NCBI RefSeq assembly: GCF_900090275.1
Contig: NZ_LT607755.1
Coordinates: 5,704,001 to 5,768,000 of the forward strand
Length of the DNA stretch: 64,000 bases
From: Micromonospora zamorensis
GTDB taxonomy: Bacteria > Actinomycetota > Actinomycetes > Mycobacteriales > Micromonosporaceae
Direction of reading: 5' to 3'
The notes under the pieces are model-generated. The model was not told the origin of the DNA and did not search any database. It worked only from the letters and a program-made list of their open reading frames with translations. The first letter of the stretch is position 1. Every line of letters begins with the position of its first letter. Shown piece after piece: positions 52,391 through 61,692 of this stretch. Both the position numbers and the translations under genes were made by a program.

Positions 52391-53830
52391 TCAGGGGTGA
52401 TTCGGCGGCCAGGGCGCGGGCGGTCGCAGGGCAGCGGGCCAGCCGGACGGGGCGTAGCCCACCGGAGGCGCAGCAGGGGCCAGCACCACCGGAATCGGCA
52501 CCACCGGCTCGTCCGGCGCGTCCACCGGGCGCTGCGTACCGTCCGGGAAGCGCAGGTGGTAGCGGCTGCCGTCCCAGACCCCGGTCGGGGCCTGCGGGTC
52601 CCGGCCGACGAAGAACGACCGGTACGCGGTGATCGCGTCCAACAGCTCCCGCTCCTCTCGTGCGCTCCGGTCCTGGTCGGCGGGCTTGCGGTCCAGGCCG
52701 CGCAGCGTGCCGTCACGCAGCAGGGCCAGCCGGGTGGCGGCGGACTGGTAGCCGCGCATGGCGCGCACCCCGGCGTCGCCGGCGACCCGCCGGGCCCATC
52801 TGCGGGCCGCGTGCCGCCGGCCGAGGCTGCTCAGCGCGGCCACCTCGGGCGGGCTCAGCCAGCCGGCGCGTACGTAGTCCGGCAGGGTCCGCTCGGTGAG
52901 CCGCCCCTCCCAGGCGCGCAGCCACACCGCCAGCCCCACCATCCCGAAGAACACCGGCACCATCAGGCCCAGGAAGCCGTACAGCATGATCAGCGCCTGG
53001 CCGGTGGCCTGGGTCAGCGTGGGCAGCAGGTTCCACGTGCCGTGCAACATCATCGCCAGCAGCAGGCCGCCGATCGGGGCGAGCACCCGGACCCGCCGGT
53101 CGGCCGTCCGCGCCGCGATGCCCAGCCCCACACCGGTCATCGAGGTGAAGAGCGGGTGAGCGAACCCGAACAGCAGGATCCGCAGGATGAAGATCGCGAT
53201 GACCTGCTGGATGCCGGTGGCCGGGCCGTACCGGTCGACACCGGACGCGTAGCCCAACCCGCCCAGGTAGAGGATGTTCTCCACCATGGCGAAACCGACC
53301 GCGGACAGCCCGCAGTAGACCAGGCCGTCGGTGATCCCGGACCACTCGCGGCGGCGGAACACCAGCAGCAGGATCGGGCCGAGCGCCTTGGTCAACTCCT
53401 CGATGAACGGCGCCACCAGCACCCCGGTGAGCGCGGACGGCAGACCCCAGTCCTCGAAGCGGTTGGCCGCGAAGTCGTTCACGGTGAGCGAGGCGGCGGT
53501 GGAGACGAACGCTCCCCAGGCGAAGCAGAAGATCAGATATTTCAACGGCTCCGGTTCGTACCGGTCCAGCCAGAGGAAGCAGGCGACCAGCACCGGAACC
53601 GGCAGGATGGCGGCGGCCACCCCGATCAGCAGGGCCTGCACGCCGAGCGACTGGCCGAGCGTGAAGACCATGAACACCGCGCAGGCGGCGATGAGCAGCA
53701 CCACCCCGGCCAGCGCCAGGAACCGTCGCCAGCCCAGTCGGCGCAGCGGCATCCGGGGTGCCTCGCCGACGGACGGGGCCGCTGGCGCGGGCGACGACGG
53801 CAGGGGTGAACCGGGCGGGGTGTCGGCCAT
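52391..53830 (-). CDS. PrsW family intramembrane metalloprotease
   Basis: 479 residues from ATG 53830 with TACGCT 6 nt upstream. About eight membrane segments with the PrsW/CAAX-protease motifs: VLVAPFIEELTKALGP (EExxK, about residue 142), FAMVENILYLGG and MMLHGTWNLLP. After about residue 300 a long soluble tail, Pro-rich at the end. PrsW in Bacillus cuts the anti-sigma factor RsiW; the target here is unknown. Confidence 0.9.
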   Translation of the reverse strand: MADTPPGSPLPSSPAPAAPSVGEAPRMPLRRLGWRRFLALAGVVLLIAACAVFMVFTLGQSLGVQALLIGVAAAILPVPVLVACFLWLDRYEPEPLKYLIFCFAWGAFVSTAASLTVNDFAANRFEDWGLPSALTGVLVAPFIEELTKALGPILLLVFRRREWSGITDGLVYCGLSAVGFAMVENILYLGGLGYASGVDRYGPATGIQQVIAIFILRILLFGFAHPLFTSMTGVGLGIAARTADRRVRVLAPIGGLLLAMMLHGTWNLLPTLTQATGQALIMLYGFLGLMVPVFFGMVGLAVWLRAWEGRLTERTLPDYVRAGWLSPPEVAALSSLGRRHAARRWARRVAGDAGVRAMRGYQSAATRLALLRDGTLRGLDRKPADQDRSAREERELLDAITAYRSFFVGRDPQAPTGVWDGSRYHLRFPDGTQRPVDAPDEPVVPIPVVLAPAAPPVGYAPSGWPAALRPPAPWPPNHP

Positions 53831-53882
53831 GCGGTCAGCGTAGCGATCTGCCGCCGGCTGGTCCGGTCGCATCGGCAGCCGC

Positions 53883-53888
53883 TATGCT
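53883..53888 (+). promoter_or_regulatory. -10 element of the riboswitch transcript
   Basis: TATGCT, 6 nt before the first base of the SAM-IV aptamer region (AGGTCACGAG). Transcription starting near 53895 would place the aptamer at the extreme 5' end of the mRNA. No clear -35. Confidence 0.6.
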
Positions 53889-53895
53889 GCCGGCA

Positions 53896-54005
53896 GGTCA
53901 CGAGCGCCAGCGTCAAGCCCCGGCTTGCTGGCCGGCAACCCTCGTCGAGTTCGCGGTGGGGTGCCCCGGGTGATGACCGGGCCCAGCCCGATCGGTGTGC
54001 TGGGC
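53896..54005 (+). promoter_or_regulatory. SAM-IV riboswitch aptamer
   Basis: The stretch from GGTCACGAGCGCCAGCGTCA through GCCCCGGCTTGCTGGC, CGGCAACCCTC, GGTGGGGTGCCCCGGG to TGATGACC follows the SAM-IV consensus; P1 is GGTCA (53896-53900) with TGACC (53974-53978). A further hairpin, GCCCAGC (53981-53987) with GCTGGGC (53999-54005), follows as expected for the 3' part. Binds S-adenosylmethionine and represses downstream sulfur-amino-acid genes. Confidence 0.92.
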
Positions 54006-54011
54006 AAGCGC

Positions 54012-54055
54012 GGACCCCGTCCCGATGCCGCACCCGGGGTCCCTGACCCCGGAGG
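54012..54055 (+). promoter_or_regulatory. Expression platform of the SAM-IV riboswitch
   Basis: Two mutually exclusive stems share CGGGGTC: GGACCCCG (54012-54019) with CGGGGTCC (54035-54042), or CCGGGGTC (54034-54041) with GACCCCGG (54045-54052). The second takes in the first two G of the ribosome site GGAGG (54051-54055), so it would hide the site. This suggests control of translation initiation. Confidence 0.6.
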
Positions 54056-54062
54056 TTCCGGC

Positions 54063-55337
54063 GTGTCCGTCACCCTTGTCTCCTCGCTGCCCATCCGCGT
54101 CGACGCCGCGCCCCGGCCGGCCTCGTCGCGACCGCTGGACGTCCTCGGCGTGCCGGGCGAGATCAACCTGGACTACGCGGCCAGCGCACCGTGCGCGCGG
54201 GCCGCCGCCGACGCGGTGACCGAACTGCTGCCCTGGTACGCGAGCGTGCATCGTGGGGCGGGAGCGCTGTCCCGGCGCTGCACCCTCGCCTACGAGCAGG
54301 CCCGCCAGACGGTCGGTGACTTCTTCGGCGGCCGCGCCGACGACCACGTGATCTTCACCCGCAACACGACCGACGCGCTCAACCTGCTGGCGCGGGCCCT
54401 GCCGGCCGGCACGACAGTGGTCACCAACGCCTCCGAGCACCACGCCAACCTGCTGCCCTGGCCGCGCGGCTCGGTGCGGTTGCCGGTGCCCACCGACCCC
54501 GACGCGGCGGTACGCGACCTCGCCGCCGCCCTCACCGAGCTGCGCCGGGGCAGCAACCCGGCGCTGCCGGTGCTGGTCGCGGTGACCGGTGCCAGCAACG
54601 TGACAGGTGAGCTGTGGCCGGTCGCCGAGCTGGCCCGGGTGGCACACGGGCACGGCGCCCGGATCGTGCTGGACGCCGCGCAACTCGCCCCGCACGTCCC
54701 GGTCGACCTGCTCGCCCTCGACGTCGACTATCTGGCCGTGTCCGGCCACAAGCTGTACGCGCCGTTCGGTGCGGGTGTGCTCATCGGCCGGGCGGACTGG
54801 CTGGACGACGCCCCGCCGTACCTGGCCGGTGGTGGTGCCACCAGCCACGTCGGGCCGGCGACCCACGACGTGACCTGGGCGACCGGGCCGGCCCGGCACG
54901 AGGGCGGCACCCCGAACCTGCTCGGCGCGGTGGCGCTGGCAGCCGTGTGTGCGGCGCTCGACGACGCCGACCGGGCCGCACTGGCCGCCCACGAGCAGGC
55001 GCTGCTGGCTCGACTGCGCTCCGGCATCGCCGCCCTGCCGCACGTCGTGGAGCTGCGCACCTTCGGTCCGGACGCGCCCCGGGTCGGGATCGTCTCGTTC
55101 GTGGTCGCCGGCTGGGAATCCAGCGACGTGGCCGCGCGACTGGCGGCCGAGCACCACATCGGCGTACGCGACGGCTTGTTCTGCGCTCACCCGCTGGCCC
55201 GGCGGCTGCTCACCGAGGCGGCGGGGCGTACCGGTCGGCGGGACCTGCCGCCCACCGCGCTGCGTGCCAGCATCGGCCTGGGCAGCACGGCGGCCCAGGT
55301 GGACCGGCTGCTCGCCGCGCTTGCCGAGCTGGGCTGA
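54063..55337 (+). CDS. Cysteine desulfurase-like class V aminotransferase under SAM-IV control
   Basis: 424 residues from GTG 54063 with GGAGG 7 nt upstream. PLP fold type I, class V: INLDYAASAPC, NASEHHANLLPW, PLP-lysine in VSGHKLYAPFGAG (about residue 229), catalytic-type Cys in GLFCAHPLARR (about residue 374), and RASIGLGSTAAQVDRLL, all in the order of SufS. Probably releases sulfur from cysteine or a related substrate. Its SAM-IV switch shows that it belongs to the SAM/methionine/cysteine regulon. Acceptor and true substrate unknown. Confidence 0.88.
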   Translation: MSVTLVSSLPIRVDAAPRPASSRPLDVLGVPGEINLDYAASAPCARAAADAVTELLPWYASVHRGAGALSRRCTLAYEQARQTVGDFFGGRADDHVIFTRNTTDALNLLARALPAGTTVVTNASEHHANLLPWPRGSVRLPVPTDPDAAVRDLAAALTELRRGSNPALPVLVAVTGASNVTGELWPVAELARVAHGHGARIVLDAAQLAPHVPVDLLALDVDYLAVSGHKLYAPFGAGVLIGRADWLDDAPPYLAGGGATSHVGPATHDVTWATGPARHEGGTPNLLGAVALAAVCAALDDADRAALAAHEQALLARLRSGIAALPHVVELRTFGPDAPRVGIVSFVVAGWESSDVAARLAAEHHIGVRDGLFCAHPLARRLLTEAAGRTGRRDLPPTALRASIGLGSTAAQVDRLLAALAELG

Positions 55338-55355
55338 GGCCTCCGCGCGCCTCGC

Positions 55356-56621
55356 TCAGCCGACCGGCGGGGCGGTGGGTGGTTTCGGCGCCTCGCCCGG
55401 CTCGGCGGGCTCTCCGACGGGGCGCTCCTGCTCACCGAAGGCGGTGCGGATCCACCGGTTCGCCTCCTCCTGTTCGATTCCGGAGGCCACCAGCAGGTCG
55501 CTCGCGGTGGTCCGGATCTGGGCGACCACCACACTGCCCGAGAAGCCGACCCCGTCGGCGTACGCTCGCCCGGCCTCGCTGACGGCCCGCAGCGACCGCT
55601 CGCGGGCCTTCTCCGGTTCCTCGCCGGCGGCGAACTCGTGTTTGAGCAGCCGGACCGACTCGGCGAGGTGGTTGATCGCGTCCGGCATCGGATCGGGCAC
55701 CGGTTCCTCGTCCTCGACCAGGGTCACGGACCTGCGGATCAGCGTGCCGCTGTTGCGCATCGCCCGGTCGATCGGGTCGGCCGCCTCCGCGTAGTGGGTC
55801 AACTCGTCGCGGCGGTGCCACCGGGCCGGGGAGAGGGTGGCTGTCTCCTTCGCGCCCTCGATCGCCTCCCCCAACGTGGCCAGCTCCTCCTTGTTGTTAC
55901 GCAGCCGGTCCAGTGCCCGCTGGATGCCGGCGCGGTCCCGGCTGCGCAGCCCGTCGGCGGTGGCGTCGAGTTGGGCGGCGAGCAGGTCCAGCGCCGGCCG
56001 GGCGGCCCGGTTGATCACCCGGAGCGGGTTCAGTGGCAGCAGCACAGCCGTGACCAGCAGCGCGATCCCACCGCCGAGGAACGCGTCGACGAAGCGGGGG
56101 ATCTCCAGGTTCTGGGTCGACGGGCTCAGCGTGACGATCAGCACCGCCGTGGCCGCCGCCTGGATGACGATGGCGACGCTCGCCCCGGCGAAGATCGTAA
56201 GCAGGATCGCCACCGTGACCACCAGGCCGAGCTGCCACGCCCCGGTGCCGAGAAAATAGATCAACAGGTCGCCGACGCCCACCCCGACGCCCACCCCGAC
56301 GATCAACTCCACGGTCCGGCGGAACCGCTGGCCGACCGACGCGGCCAGGGTGCCGACCGCGGAGATCGGCGCGAACACCGGTTGCGGGTTGCCGAGCAGC
56401 CGGTGCGAGACGAAGTACGCCAGCCCGGCAGCCAGCCCGGCCTGCACGGCGAGTCCGCCGGCCATCCGCACCCGGTGCAGCCGGTCGTGCAGGGTGGCCC
56501 GGCCGCGATGGCGCAGCTCCTCGGTGGCCTCGGCGATCCGGGCACCGTCGATGTCCACCAGCCCTTTGCGCAGCGCGGTACGTCGCACCATTGGAGGTCG
56601 CTTGTCCCGGGCCACGGCCAT
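55356..56621 (-). CDS. FUSC family / aromatic acid exporter-type membrane protein
   Basis: 421 residues from ATG 56621; a start at 56591 is possible, and neither has a clear ribosome site. About six membrane segments between residues 50 and 200, including ELIVGVGVGVGVGDLLIYFL, then a long soluble helical C-terminus ending in a Pro-rich tail. The pattern fits the FUSC domain proteins (fusaric acid or aromatic acid exporters). Substrate unknown. Confidence 0.85.
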   Translation of the reverse strand: MAVARDKRPPMVRRTALRKGLVDIDGARIAEATEELRHRGRATLHDRLHRVRMAGGLAVQAGLAAGLAYFVSHRLLGNPQPVFAPISAVGTLAASVGQRFRRTVELIVGVGVGVGVGDLLIYFLGTGAWQLGLVVTVAILLTIFAGASVAIVIQAAATAVLIVTLSPSTQNLEIPRFVDAFLGGGIALLVTAVLLPLNPLRVINRAARPALDLLAAQLDATADGLRSRDRAGIQRALDRLRNNKEELATLGEAIEGAKETATLSPARWHRRDELTHYAEAADPIDRAMRNSGTLIRRSVTLVEDEEPVPDPMPDAINHLAESVRLLKHEFAAGEEPEKARERSLRAVSEAGRAYADGVGFSGSVVVAQIRTTASDLLVASGIEQEEANRWIRTAFGEQERPVGEPAEPGEAPKPPTAPPVG

Positions 56622-56697
56622 GGGCGCGACTACCCGTGGTGGGCCCGCTGAATCCTCCCTTCTCGCGCCTCGTGGGCGGATGCGGCAGACTCGGGCG

Positions 56698-57354
56698 GTG
56701 GTTGATCTGCTGGATCGCTGGCGAATCGCGGCCCGGGGCGCCGGTGCGGGTTCGGGCCTGACGTCGACCGGTGCCGGGGAGCAGCTGCTCGCCCGGTGGC
56801 GGGAGCCGCACCGGCACTATCACACGGTGGCCCACCTGACGGCGGTGCTCGACGTGGTGGACGAGCACGCCGACCTGGCCGGCCGACCCGACGTGGTCCG
56901 GTTGGCGGCATGGTTCCACGATGCCGTCTACGACCCGCGGGCCGCCGGCGACGCCAACGAACGCGACAGTGCCGCGCTGGCCGAGAGCGTGCTCGCCGGG
57001 CTCGGAGTGCCGGCACCCACGGCGGCGGAGGTGCGCCGGCTGGTACTGCTCACCGCCGGGCACACCGTGGCTCCGGGCGACCCGGACGGCGCCCTGCTGT
57101 GCGACGCGGACCTCGCCGTGCTGGCCGCCCCGCCGGCCGACTACGACAGGTACGCGGCAGCCATCCGGCGGGAGTACGCACACGTGCCGGAGCCGGCCTT
57201 CCGGGCCGGGCGGGCCGCGGTGTTGACCGGCCTGCTGGCGCTGCCCGCGCTGTTCCGGCTGCCGCCGCTGGCCGCCCGATGGGAGGAGCCTGCCCGGGAC
57301 AACGTGCGCCGCGAGCTGGCCACGCTCAGCGAGGGGTCGACGGACGCGGGCTGA
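56698..57354 (+). CDS. HD domain metal-dependent phosphohydrolase
   Basis: 218 residues from GTG 56698 with CAGACT 6 nt upstream; ATG 56680 is the alternative. Metal ligands: HRHYHTVAHL (His), AWFHDAVYDP (HD pair, about residue 80), TAGHTVAPGD and CDADLAVLA. Similar to predicted HD hydrolases annotated with unknown nucleotide substrates. Its 3' end overlaps the convergent DUF4031 gene by 29 bp. Confidence 0.88.
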   Translation: MVDLLDRWRIAARGAGAGSGLTSTGAGEQLLARWREPHRHYHTVAHLTAVLDVVDEHADLAGRPDVVRLAAWFHDAVYDPRAAGDANERDSAALAESVLAGLGVPAPTAAEVRRLVLLTAGHTVAPGDPDGALLCDADLAVLAAPPADYDRYAAAIRREYAHVPEPAFRAGRAAVLTGLLALPALFRLPPLAARWEEPARDNVRRELATLSEGSTDAG

Positions 57355-57610
57355 CCAGGTGTTTCGGGCGACGCAGTCCCGCGGAGCGGAGCAACCGGAC
57401 CAGCTCCCGGCTCGGCACCACCTGGGCACCGAGCCACACCGCCGCCGCGAACCGGTCGGCCGGAATGTCGTAGTGGTCCCGGTCGAAGCCGCGTCGGGGC
57501 GCGCCGAGTGTCTCGGCGAAGGCGTGCAGCTCGGCGTACGAGACGTCGCTGATCAGGTGCGACCAGAGCCGACCACGCCACGGCCAGGCAGGCCGGTCCA
57601 GGTAGAGCAT
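57326..57610 (-). CDS. DUF4031 domain protein
   Basis: 94 residues from ATG 57610 (MLYLDRPAWPWRGRLWSHL); TAGCTT lies 7 nt upstream. The WPWRGRLWSHLISD opening and FDRDHYDIP segment mark DUF4031. Function unknown. Convergent and overlapping with the HD gene. Confidence 0.88.
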   Translation of the reverse strand: MLYLDRPAWPWRGRLWSHLISDVSYAELHAFAETLGAPRRGFDRDHYDIPADRFAAAVWLGAQVVPSRELVRLLRSAGLRRPKHLVSPRPSTPR

Positions 57611-57678
57611 GGTGCCCAAGCTATCTCGCTCAGTTGATCATGTTGATGATCGCCCGCTGGCGACCTAGCCTCGGCTGC

Positions 57679-59079
57679 ATGGCCCCCACCAATCTCCTCG
57701 ACGACCTGCGCGACGCGCTCGGTGGCGACGCCGTGCTCACCGACCCGGACCTGCTGCGGATGCACCAGCGGGACGAGGCCGACCTGTGCGCCGCCGGCAC
57801 CCCGCTCGTGGTGACCCGTCCGCGCAGCACCGAACAGGTGGTCGCCGTGGTCCGGGCAGCGGCGCGGCACGGCGTACCCGTGGTGCCGCAGGGTGCGCGG
57901 ACCGGGTTGGCCGGCGCGGCGAACGCGGTGGACGGCGCGGTGGTGCTGAGCACCGTGGCGATGGACGAGATCCGGGAGATCGACCCGGTGAGCCGGATCG
58001 CTGTGGTCCAACCCGGGGTGGTCAACGCGGCGCTGGCCGGGGCGGTGGCGAAGCAGGGCCTCTGGTATCCGCCGGATCCCGGCTCCTGGGAGTCGTCGAC
58101 GATCGGCGGCAACGTGGCCACCAACGCCGGTGGCATGTGCTGCGTGAAGTACGGCGTGACCACCGAGTACGTCCTCGGCCTGGAGGTGGTGCTCGCCTCC
58201 GGTGAGGTGCTGCGCACCGGCCGGCGTACGGCCAAGGGGGTGGCCGGGTACGACCTGACCCGGCTCTTCGTCGGCTCGGAGGGCACCCTCGGGGTGATCA
58301 CGGAGGTGACCGTGGCGTTGCGGCCCGCGCCGGCCGAGTCGCTGACCCTGGTGGCGGTCTTTCCGTCCACTGCGGCGGCCGGCGCCGCAGTGGCCGAGAT
58401 CGCGGCCCGCGGGCTCACGCCCAGCCTGTTGGAACTGCTCGACCAGACCCACCTGCGGGCGATCGAGGCGTACCAGCCGATGGGGCTGCGGACCGACGCG
58501 CAGGCCCTGCTGCTGGCCTCCGTGGACACCGGCAGCCGAGCCGCCGACGACCTTGCCGCCCTGGCCGCTGTGTGCGAGGCGGCCGGCGCCGACGAGGTCT
58601 ACGCGGCCACCGACGCGGTGGAGGCGGCGGCGCTGCTCCAGGCCCGCCGGCTGGCCCACCCCGCCATGGAGAAGTTCGCCGCCGACGCCTACCCGGGTGG
58701 CAACGGCGGTCTGGTGATCGACGACGTGGCAGTGCCGCGCGGTTCGCTTGCCGCGCTGCTGGACGGGGTGGCCCGCATCGCGGCGGAGTGCGAGGTGCCG
58801 ATCGGTGTGGTGGGGCACGCCGGGGACGGCAACATGCACCCGAACATCGTGGTCGACCGGGCCGATCCGGCGAGTGTGGAGCGGGGCCGGCGGGCGTTCG
58901 ACGAGATCATGCAGCTCGGCTTGGACCTCGGCGGCACGTGCACCGGCGAGCACGGGGTGGGGCTGCTCAAGCGGGACTGGCTGGCCCGGGAGATCGGGCC
59001 GGTCGGCGTCCGGGTGCACCAGGCGATCAAGTCGGCGCTCGACCCGGCTGGTCTGCTCAACCCGGGCAAGGTGCTCTGA
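57679..59079 (+). CDS. FAD-linked oxidase (GlcD / D-lactate dehydrogenase type)
   Basis: 466 residues from ATG 57679 with TAGCCT 7 nt upstream. N-terminal FAD_4 domain (VVPQGARTGLAGAANA; GLWYPPDPGSWESSTIGGNVATNAGG), C-terminal FAD-oxidase domain ending GNMHPNIVVD and GEHGVGLLKRDWL. Members oxidise glycolate, D-lactate or D-2-hydroxy acids. Without glcE/glcF partners a single-subunit D-lactate or 2-hydroxyglutarate dehydrogenase is more likely. Confidence 0.92.
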   Translation: MAPTNLLDDLRDALGGDAVLTDPDLLRMHQRDEADLCAAGTPLVVTRPRSTEQVVAVVRAAARHGVPVVPQGARTGLAGAANAVDGAVVLSTVAMDEIREIDPVSRIAVVQPGVVNAALAGAVAKQGLWYPPDPGSWESSTIGGNVATNAGGMCCVKYGVTTEYVLGLEVVLASGEVLRTGRRTAKGVAGYDLTRLFVGSEGTLGVITEVTVALRPAPAESLTLVAVFPSTAAAGAAVAEIAARGLTPSLLELLDQTHLRAIEAYQPMGLRTDAQALLLASVDTGSRAADDLAALAAVCEAAGADEVYAATDAVEAAALLQARRLAHPAMEKFAADAYPGGNGGLVIDDVAVPRGSLAALLDGVARIAAECEVPIGVVGHAGDGNMHPNIVVDRADPASVERGRRAFDEIMQLGLDLGGTCTGEHGVGLLKRDWLAREIGPVGVRVHQAIKSALDPAGLLNPGKVL

Positions 59080-59091
59080 CCTGGCTGAAGG

Positions 59092-59628
59092 TCAGCCCTT
59101 GACCTCGGCCGGGGTCGCCTGGGTGAGCAGCAGCAGGATCTCCCCGGCGACCGGCGTGCGCTCCTCACCAGGGCAGTCCTGCGAGGTGATCAGCCCGGTC
59201 GAGGTGAGCAGGCTGGACGTCAACGCGTCGATGCAGGTGGTCCGGTACCTCCGGGCCTGATCGGTCTCGGCGGCCAACTTCGGGTTGGCGAGCAGCACCT
59301 GGAGCCGTTCGGTCAGCTCCGGCGCGAGGGTGCCCCGGGAGGTGACCCCGTCGCCGGCGCAGTCGAGGCACTGCCACGCGCCGTTGCGCTCGACGCTCAG
59401 GGTGCGCATCGGCCCGTCTTCGCCGAGCCGCTGGAGCAGGCTGACCTGACCGGCGGCGACCGTGGTCGGGATCTCCAGCTGCGATCCGCCCCCCGCAACC
59501 GGGGCGGATGGCTGCGCCAGAGTCGTACCCGGCTTGTCCCGGTCGAACAGCGAGCACCCGGTCAGGGCACCGACGAGCGCGACGGCGAGGAGGGGTAGGA
59601 GCAGACGAGGGTGCGCGCGGGGTAGCAC
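59092..59628 (-). CDS. Hypothetical lipoprotein
   Basis: 178 residues from GTG 59628, set by TAGGTT 7 nt upstream; extension to 59760 would bury the signal peptide. Signal peptide with lipobox VGALTGCS (Cys about residue 22). The mature part has Cys pairs (QCLDCAGDG, TTCIDAL, SQDCPGEE) and no recognised family. Anchored to the outer face of the membrane. Confidence 0.8.
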   Translation of the reverse strand: MLPRAHPRLLLPLLAVALVGALTGCSLFDRDKPGTTLAQPSAPVAGGGSQLEIPTTVAAGQVSLLQRLGEDGPMRTLSVERNGAWQCLDCAGDGVTSRGTLAPELTERLQVLLANPKLAAETDQARRYRTTCIDALTSSLLTSTGLITSQDCPGEERTPVAGEILLLLTQATPAEVKG

Positions 59629-59716
59629 GCGCGGAAACCTACCCCACCGTAGGTAGCGACCGAAACCACCATCCGGGTCGGTATCGATGGTTACCCATTG
59701 GTAACGTCGCAATTCG

Positions 59717-61546
59717 TCATCGAGCGGACGGACGCAGCTCCGCCTGATCGTCGCCGCCACGGTCGGCGGCGTAACCCCGCACGTCCGGAGCGCCGAGCCG
59801 AGCGGCGTCCGCCGCGGCGTCGTCCGGCATCAACTGGGACTGCCGCTCCGCCTCCACCCGGGCGCGGTAGTGCTCCACCTCGCGGGCCCGGGTCGCCTCG
59901 TCCCAGCCGAGCACCGCGCCCATCAGCTCGGCGGTGTGCTCCGCGGACTCCAGCCCTCGGTGGCTGGTCTCGAACGAGATCCGGGTCCGCCGGGTCAGCA
60001 CGTCCTCCAGGTGCAGCGCACCCTCGGCCCGCGCCGCGTACGCGACCTCCGCCGCCAGATACTCCGGAGCACCCGCCAGCGGAGACGCGAGCAACGGATC
60101 GGCGTCGACCAGGGCCAGCAGGTCCAGGGTGAGGGTGCCGTACCGCTCCAGCAGGTGCTCCACCACACCCACCGGCACGCCGTGCCGGCGGGCCAGGTCG
60201 GCCCGGTCCCTCCACATCGCCGGGTAGCCGTCGGCACCCAGCAGAGGCAGATCGGCGGTACGCGACGAGCGCGCGCCGCCGAGCCGGCGGGCCGCCCGGT
60301 CGACCACGTCGGAGGCCATCACCCGGTACGTCGTGTACTTGCCACCGGCGACCAGCAGCAGTCCGAGCATGGGCTCGAAGACCGCGTGTTCGCGGGAGAG
60401 CTTCGACGTCGAGTCGGCCTCGCCGGCCAGCAATGGCCGCAGCCCCGCGTACACCCCCTCGATGTCGGCGGTGGTCAACGGCCGGTCCAGCACGGTGTTG
60501 ACCTGCTGCAACAGGTAGTCGATGTCGCGGGCCGAGGCGGCCGGGTGAGACCGGTCCAGCCGCCAGTCAGTGTCCGTCGTGCCGATGATCCAGTGCCCGC
60601 CCCACGGGATGACGAAGAGCACCGAACTCGCCGTGCGCAGGATGAGCCCCGCCTCGCCGGTGATCGCCGAGCGGGGCACCACCAGGTGCACCCCCTTCGA
60701 CGCGCGCACCCGGACGCCCGGCCGCAGGCCCACGTCGTTGAGCATCCGCGACATGTCGTCGCTCCAGACACCGGTGGCGGCGATGACGGTACGGGCGTGC
60801 ACCTCGAACTCCGCGTCCGGCGAACCGGCCGGCGCCTCCAGGTCACGGACGCGGACACCGGTCACCTCACGCGCCTGCCGGATCAGCCCGACGGCGCGGG
60901 CGCTGCTCACGACCGTGGCACCGAGGCTGGCGGCGGTGCGGGCGAGGGTCACCACCAGGCGGGCGTCGTCGACCTGCCCGTCGTAGTAGCGGATCGCCCC
61001 GGCCAGCGTGTCGGGCCGCAGACTCGGGAAGACCCGCCGGGCCCCCTCACGGGTCAGGTGCCGGTGCAGTGGCATGCCCCGGCCACCGCCGAAGATCCCG
61101 GCGAAGGCGTCGTAGGCAGCCACACCCGCGCCGTAGTAGGAGCGGCGGAAGATGCGGGCCGGCAGGTCCCGCAGCCCTCGCCCGGCGGGCAGGGGCACCA
61201 GGATCGGCACCGGACGCACCAGGTGCGGCGCGAGCCGGGTGGCGAGCAGGCCGCGCTCGGTGAGCGCCTCGTGCACCAGGTGGAACTCCAACTGCTCCAG
61301 GTAGCGCAGGCCACCGTGGATGAGTTTGCTCGACCGACTGGAGGTGCCCGCCGCGAGGTCACGCGCCTCGACGAGGGCCACCTTGAGGCCCCGGGACGCC
61401 GCGTCCAGAGCGGCACCGGCACCGGTCACCCCGCCCCCGATGACCAGGACGTCGAAGCGCTCGGCGCGCAGTCGACGCAGGTCGGACACACGGCGGACCG
61501 GCGAGAGCTGGCCGGCGACGGATCGGGAGATGTTGGGGTCACGCAC
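59717..61546 (-). CDS. glpD: Glycerol-3-phosphate dehydrogenase GlpD
   Basis: 609 residues from GTG 61546 with TACCGT 6 nt upstream. FAD Rossmann motif VIGGGVTGAGAALDAASRG (about residues 34-52), GTSSRSSKLIHGGLRYLEQ, TDTDWRLD and the DAO C-terminal domain (HTAELMGAVLGWDEATRAREVEHY). Membrane-associated enzyme oxidising glycerol-3-phosphate to DHAP with quinone as acceptor. The C-terminal 35 residues are a charged extension. No glpF/glpK adjacent. Confidence 0.95.
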   Translation of the reverse strand: MRDPNISRSVAGQLSPVRRVSDLRRLRAERFDVLVIGGGVTGAGAALDAASRGLKVALVEARDLAAGTSSRSSKLIHGGLRYLEQLEFHLVHEALTERGLLATRLAPHLVRPVPILVPLPAGRGLRDLPARIFRRSYYGAGVAAYDAFAGIFGGGRGMPLHRHLTREGARRVFPSLRPDTLAGAIRYYDGQVDDARLVVTLARTAASLGATVVSSARAVGLIRQAREVTGVRVRDLEAPAGSPDAEFEVHARTVIAATGVWSDDMSRMLNDVGLRPGVRVRASKGVHLVVPRSAITGEAGLILRTASSVLFVIPWGGHWIIGTTDTDWRLDRSHPAASARDIDYLLQQVNTVLDRPLTTADIEGVYAGLRPLLAGEADSTSKLSREHAVFEPMLGLLLVAGGKYTTYRVMASDVVDRAARRLGGARSSRTADLPLLGADGYPAMWRDRADLARRHGVPVGVVEHLLERYGTLTLDLLALVDADPLLASPLAGAPEYLAAEVAYAARAEGALHLEDVLTRRTRISFETSHRGLESAEHTAELMGAVLGWDEATRAREVEHYRARVEAERQSQLMPDDAAADAARLGAPDVRGYAADRGGDDQAELRPSAR

Positions 61547-61692
61547 AGGTCCACGGTAACCGCCATGCCACCGTGCCGGCATTCGCCGCCCGCCCGGCTG
61601 ACGGAAACTGTCCAGCACCGGCACGGTTCTCCGGTCGACCCGCAACACGACGGTCGGATGGAAACCGCTCGCCGTGGTCGTAAGGTTCTCGG

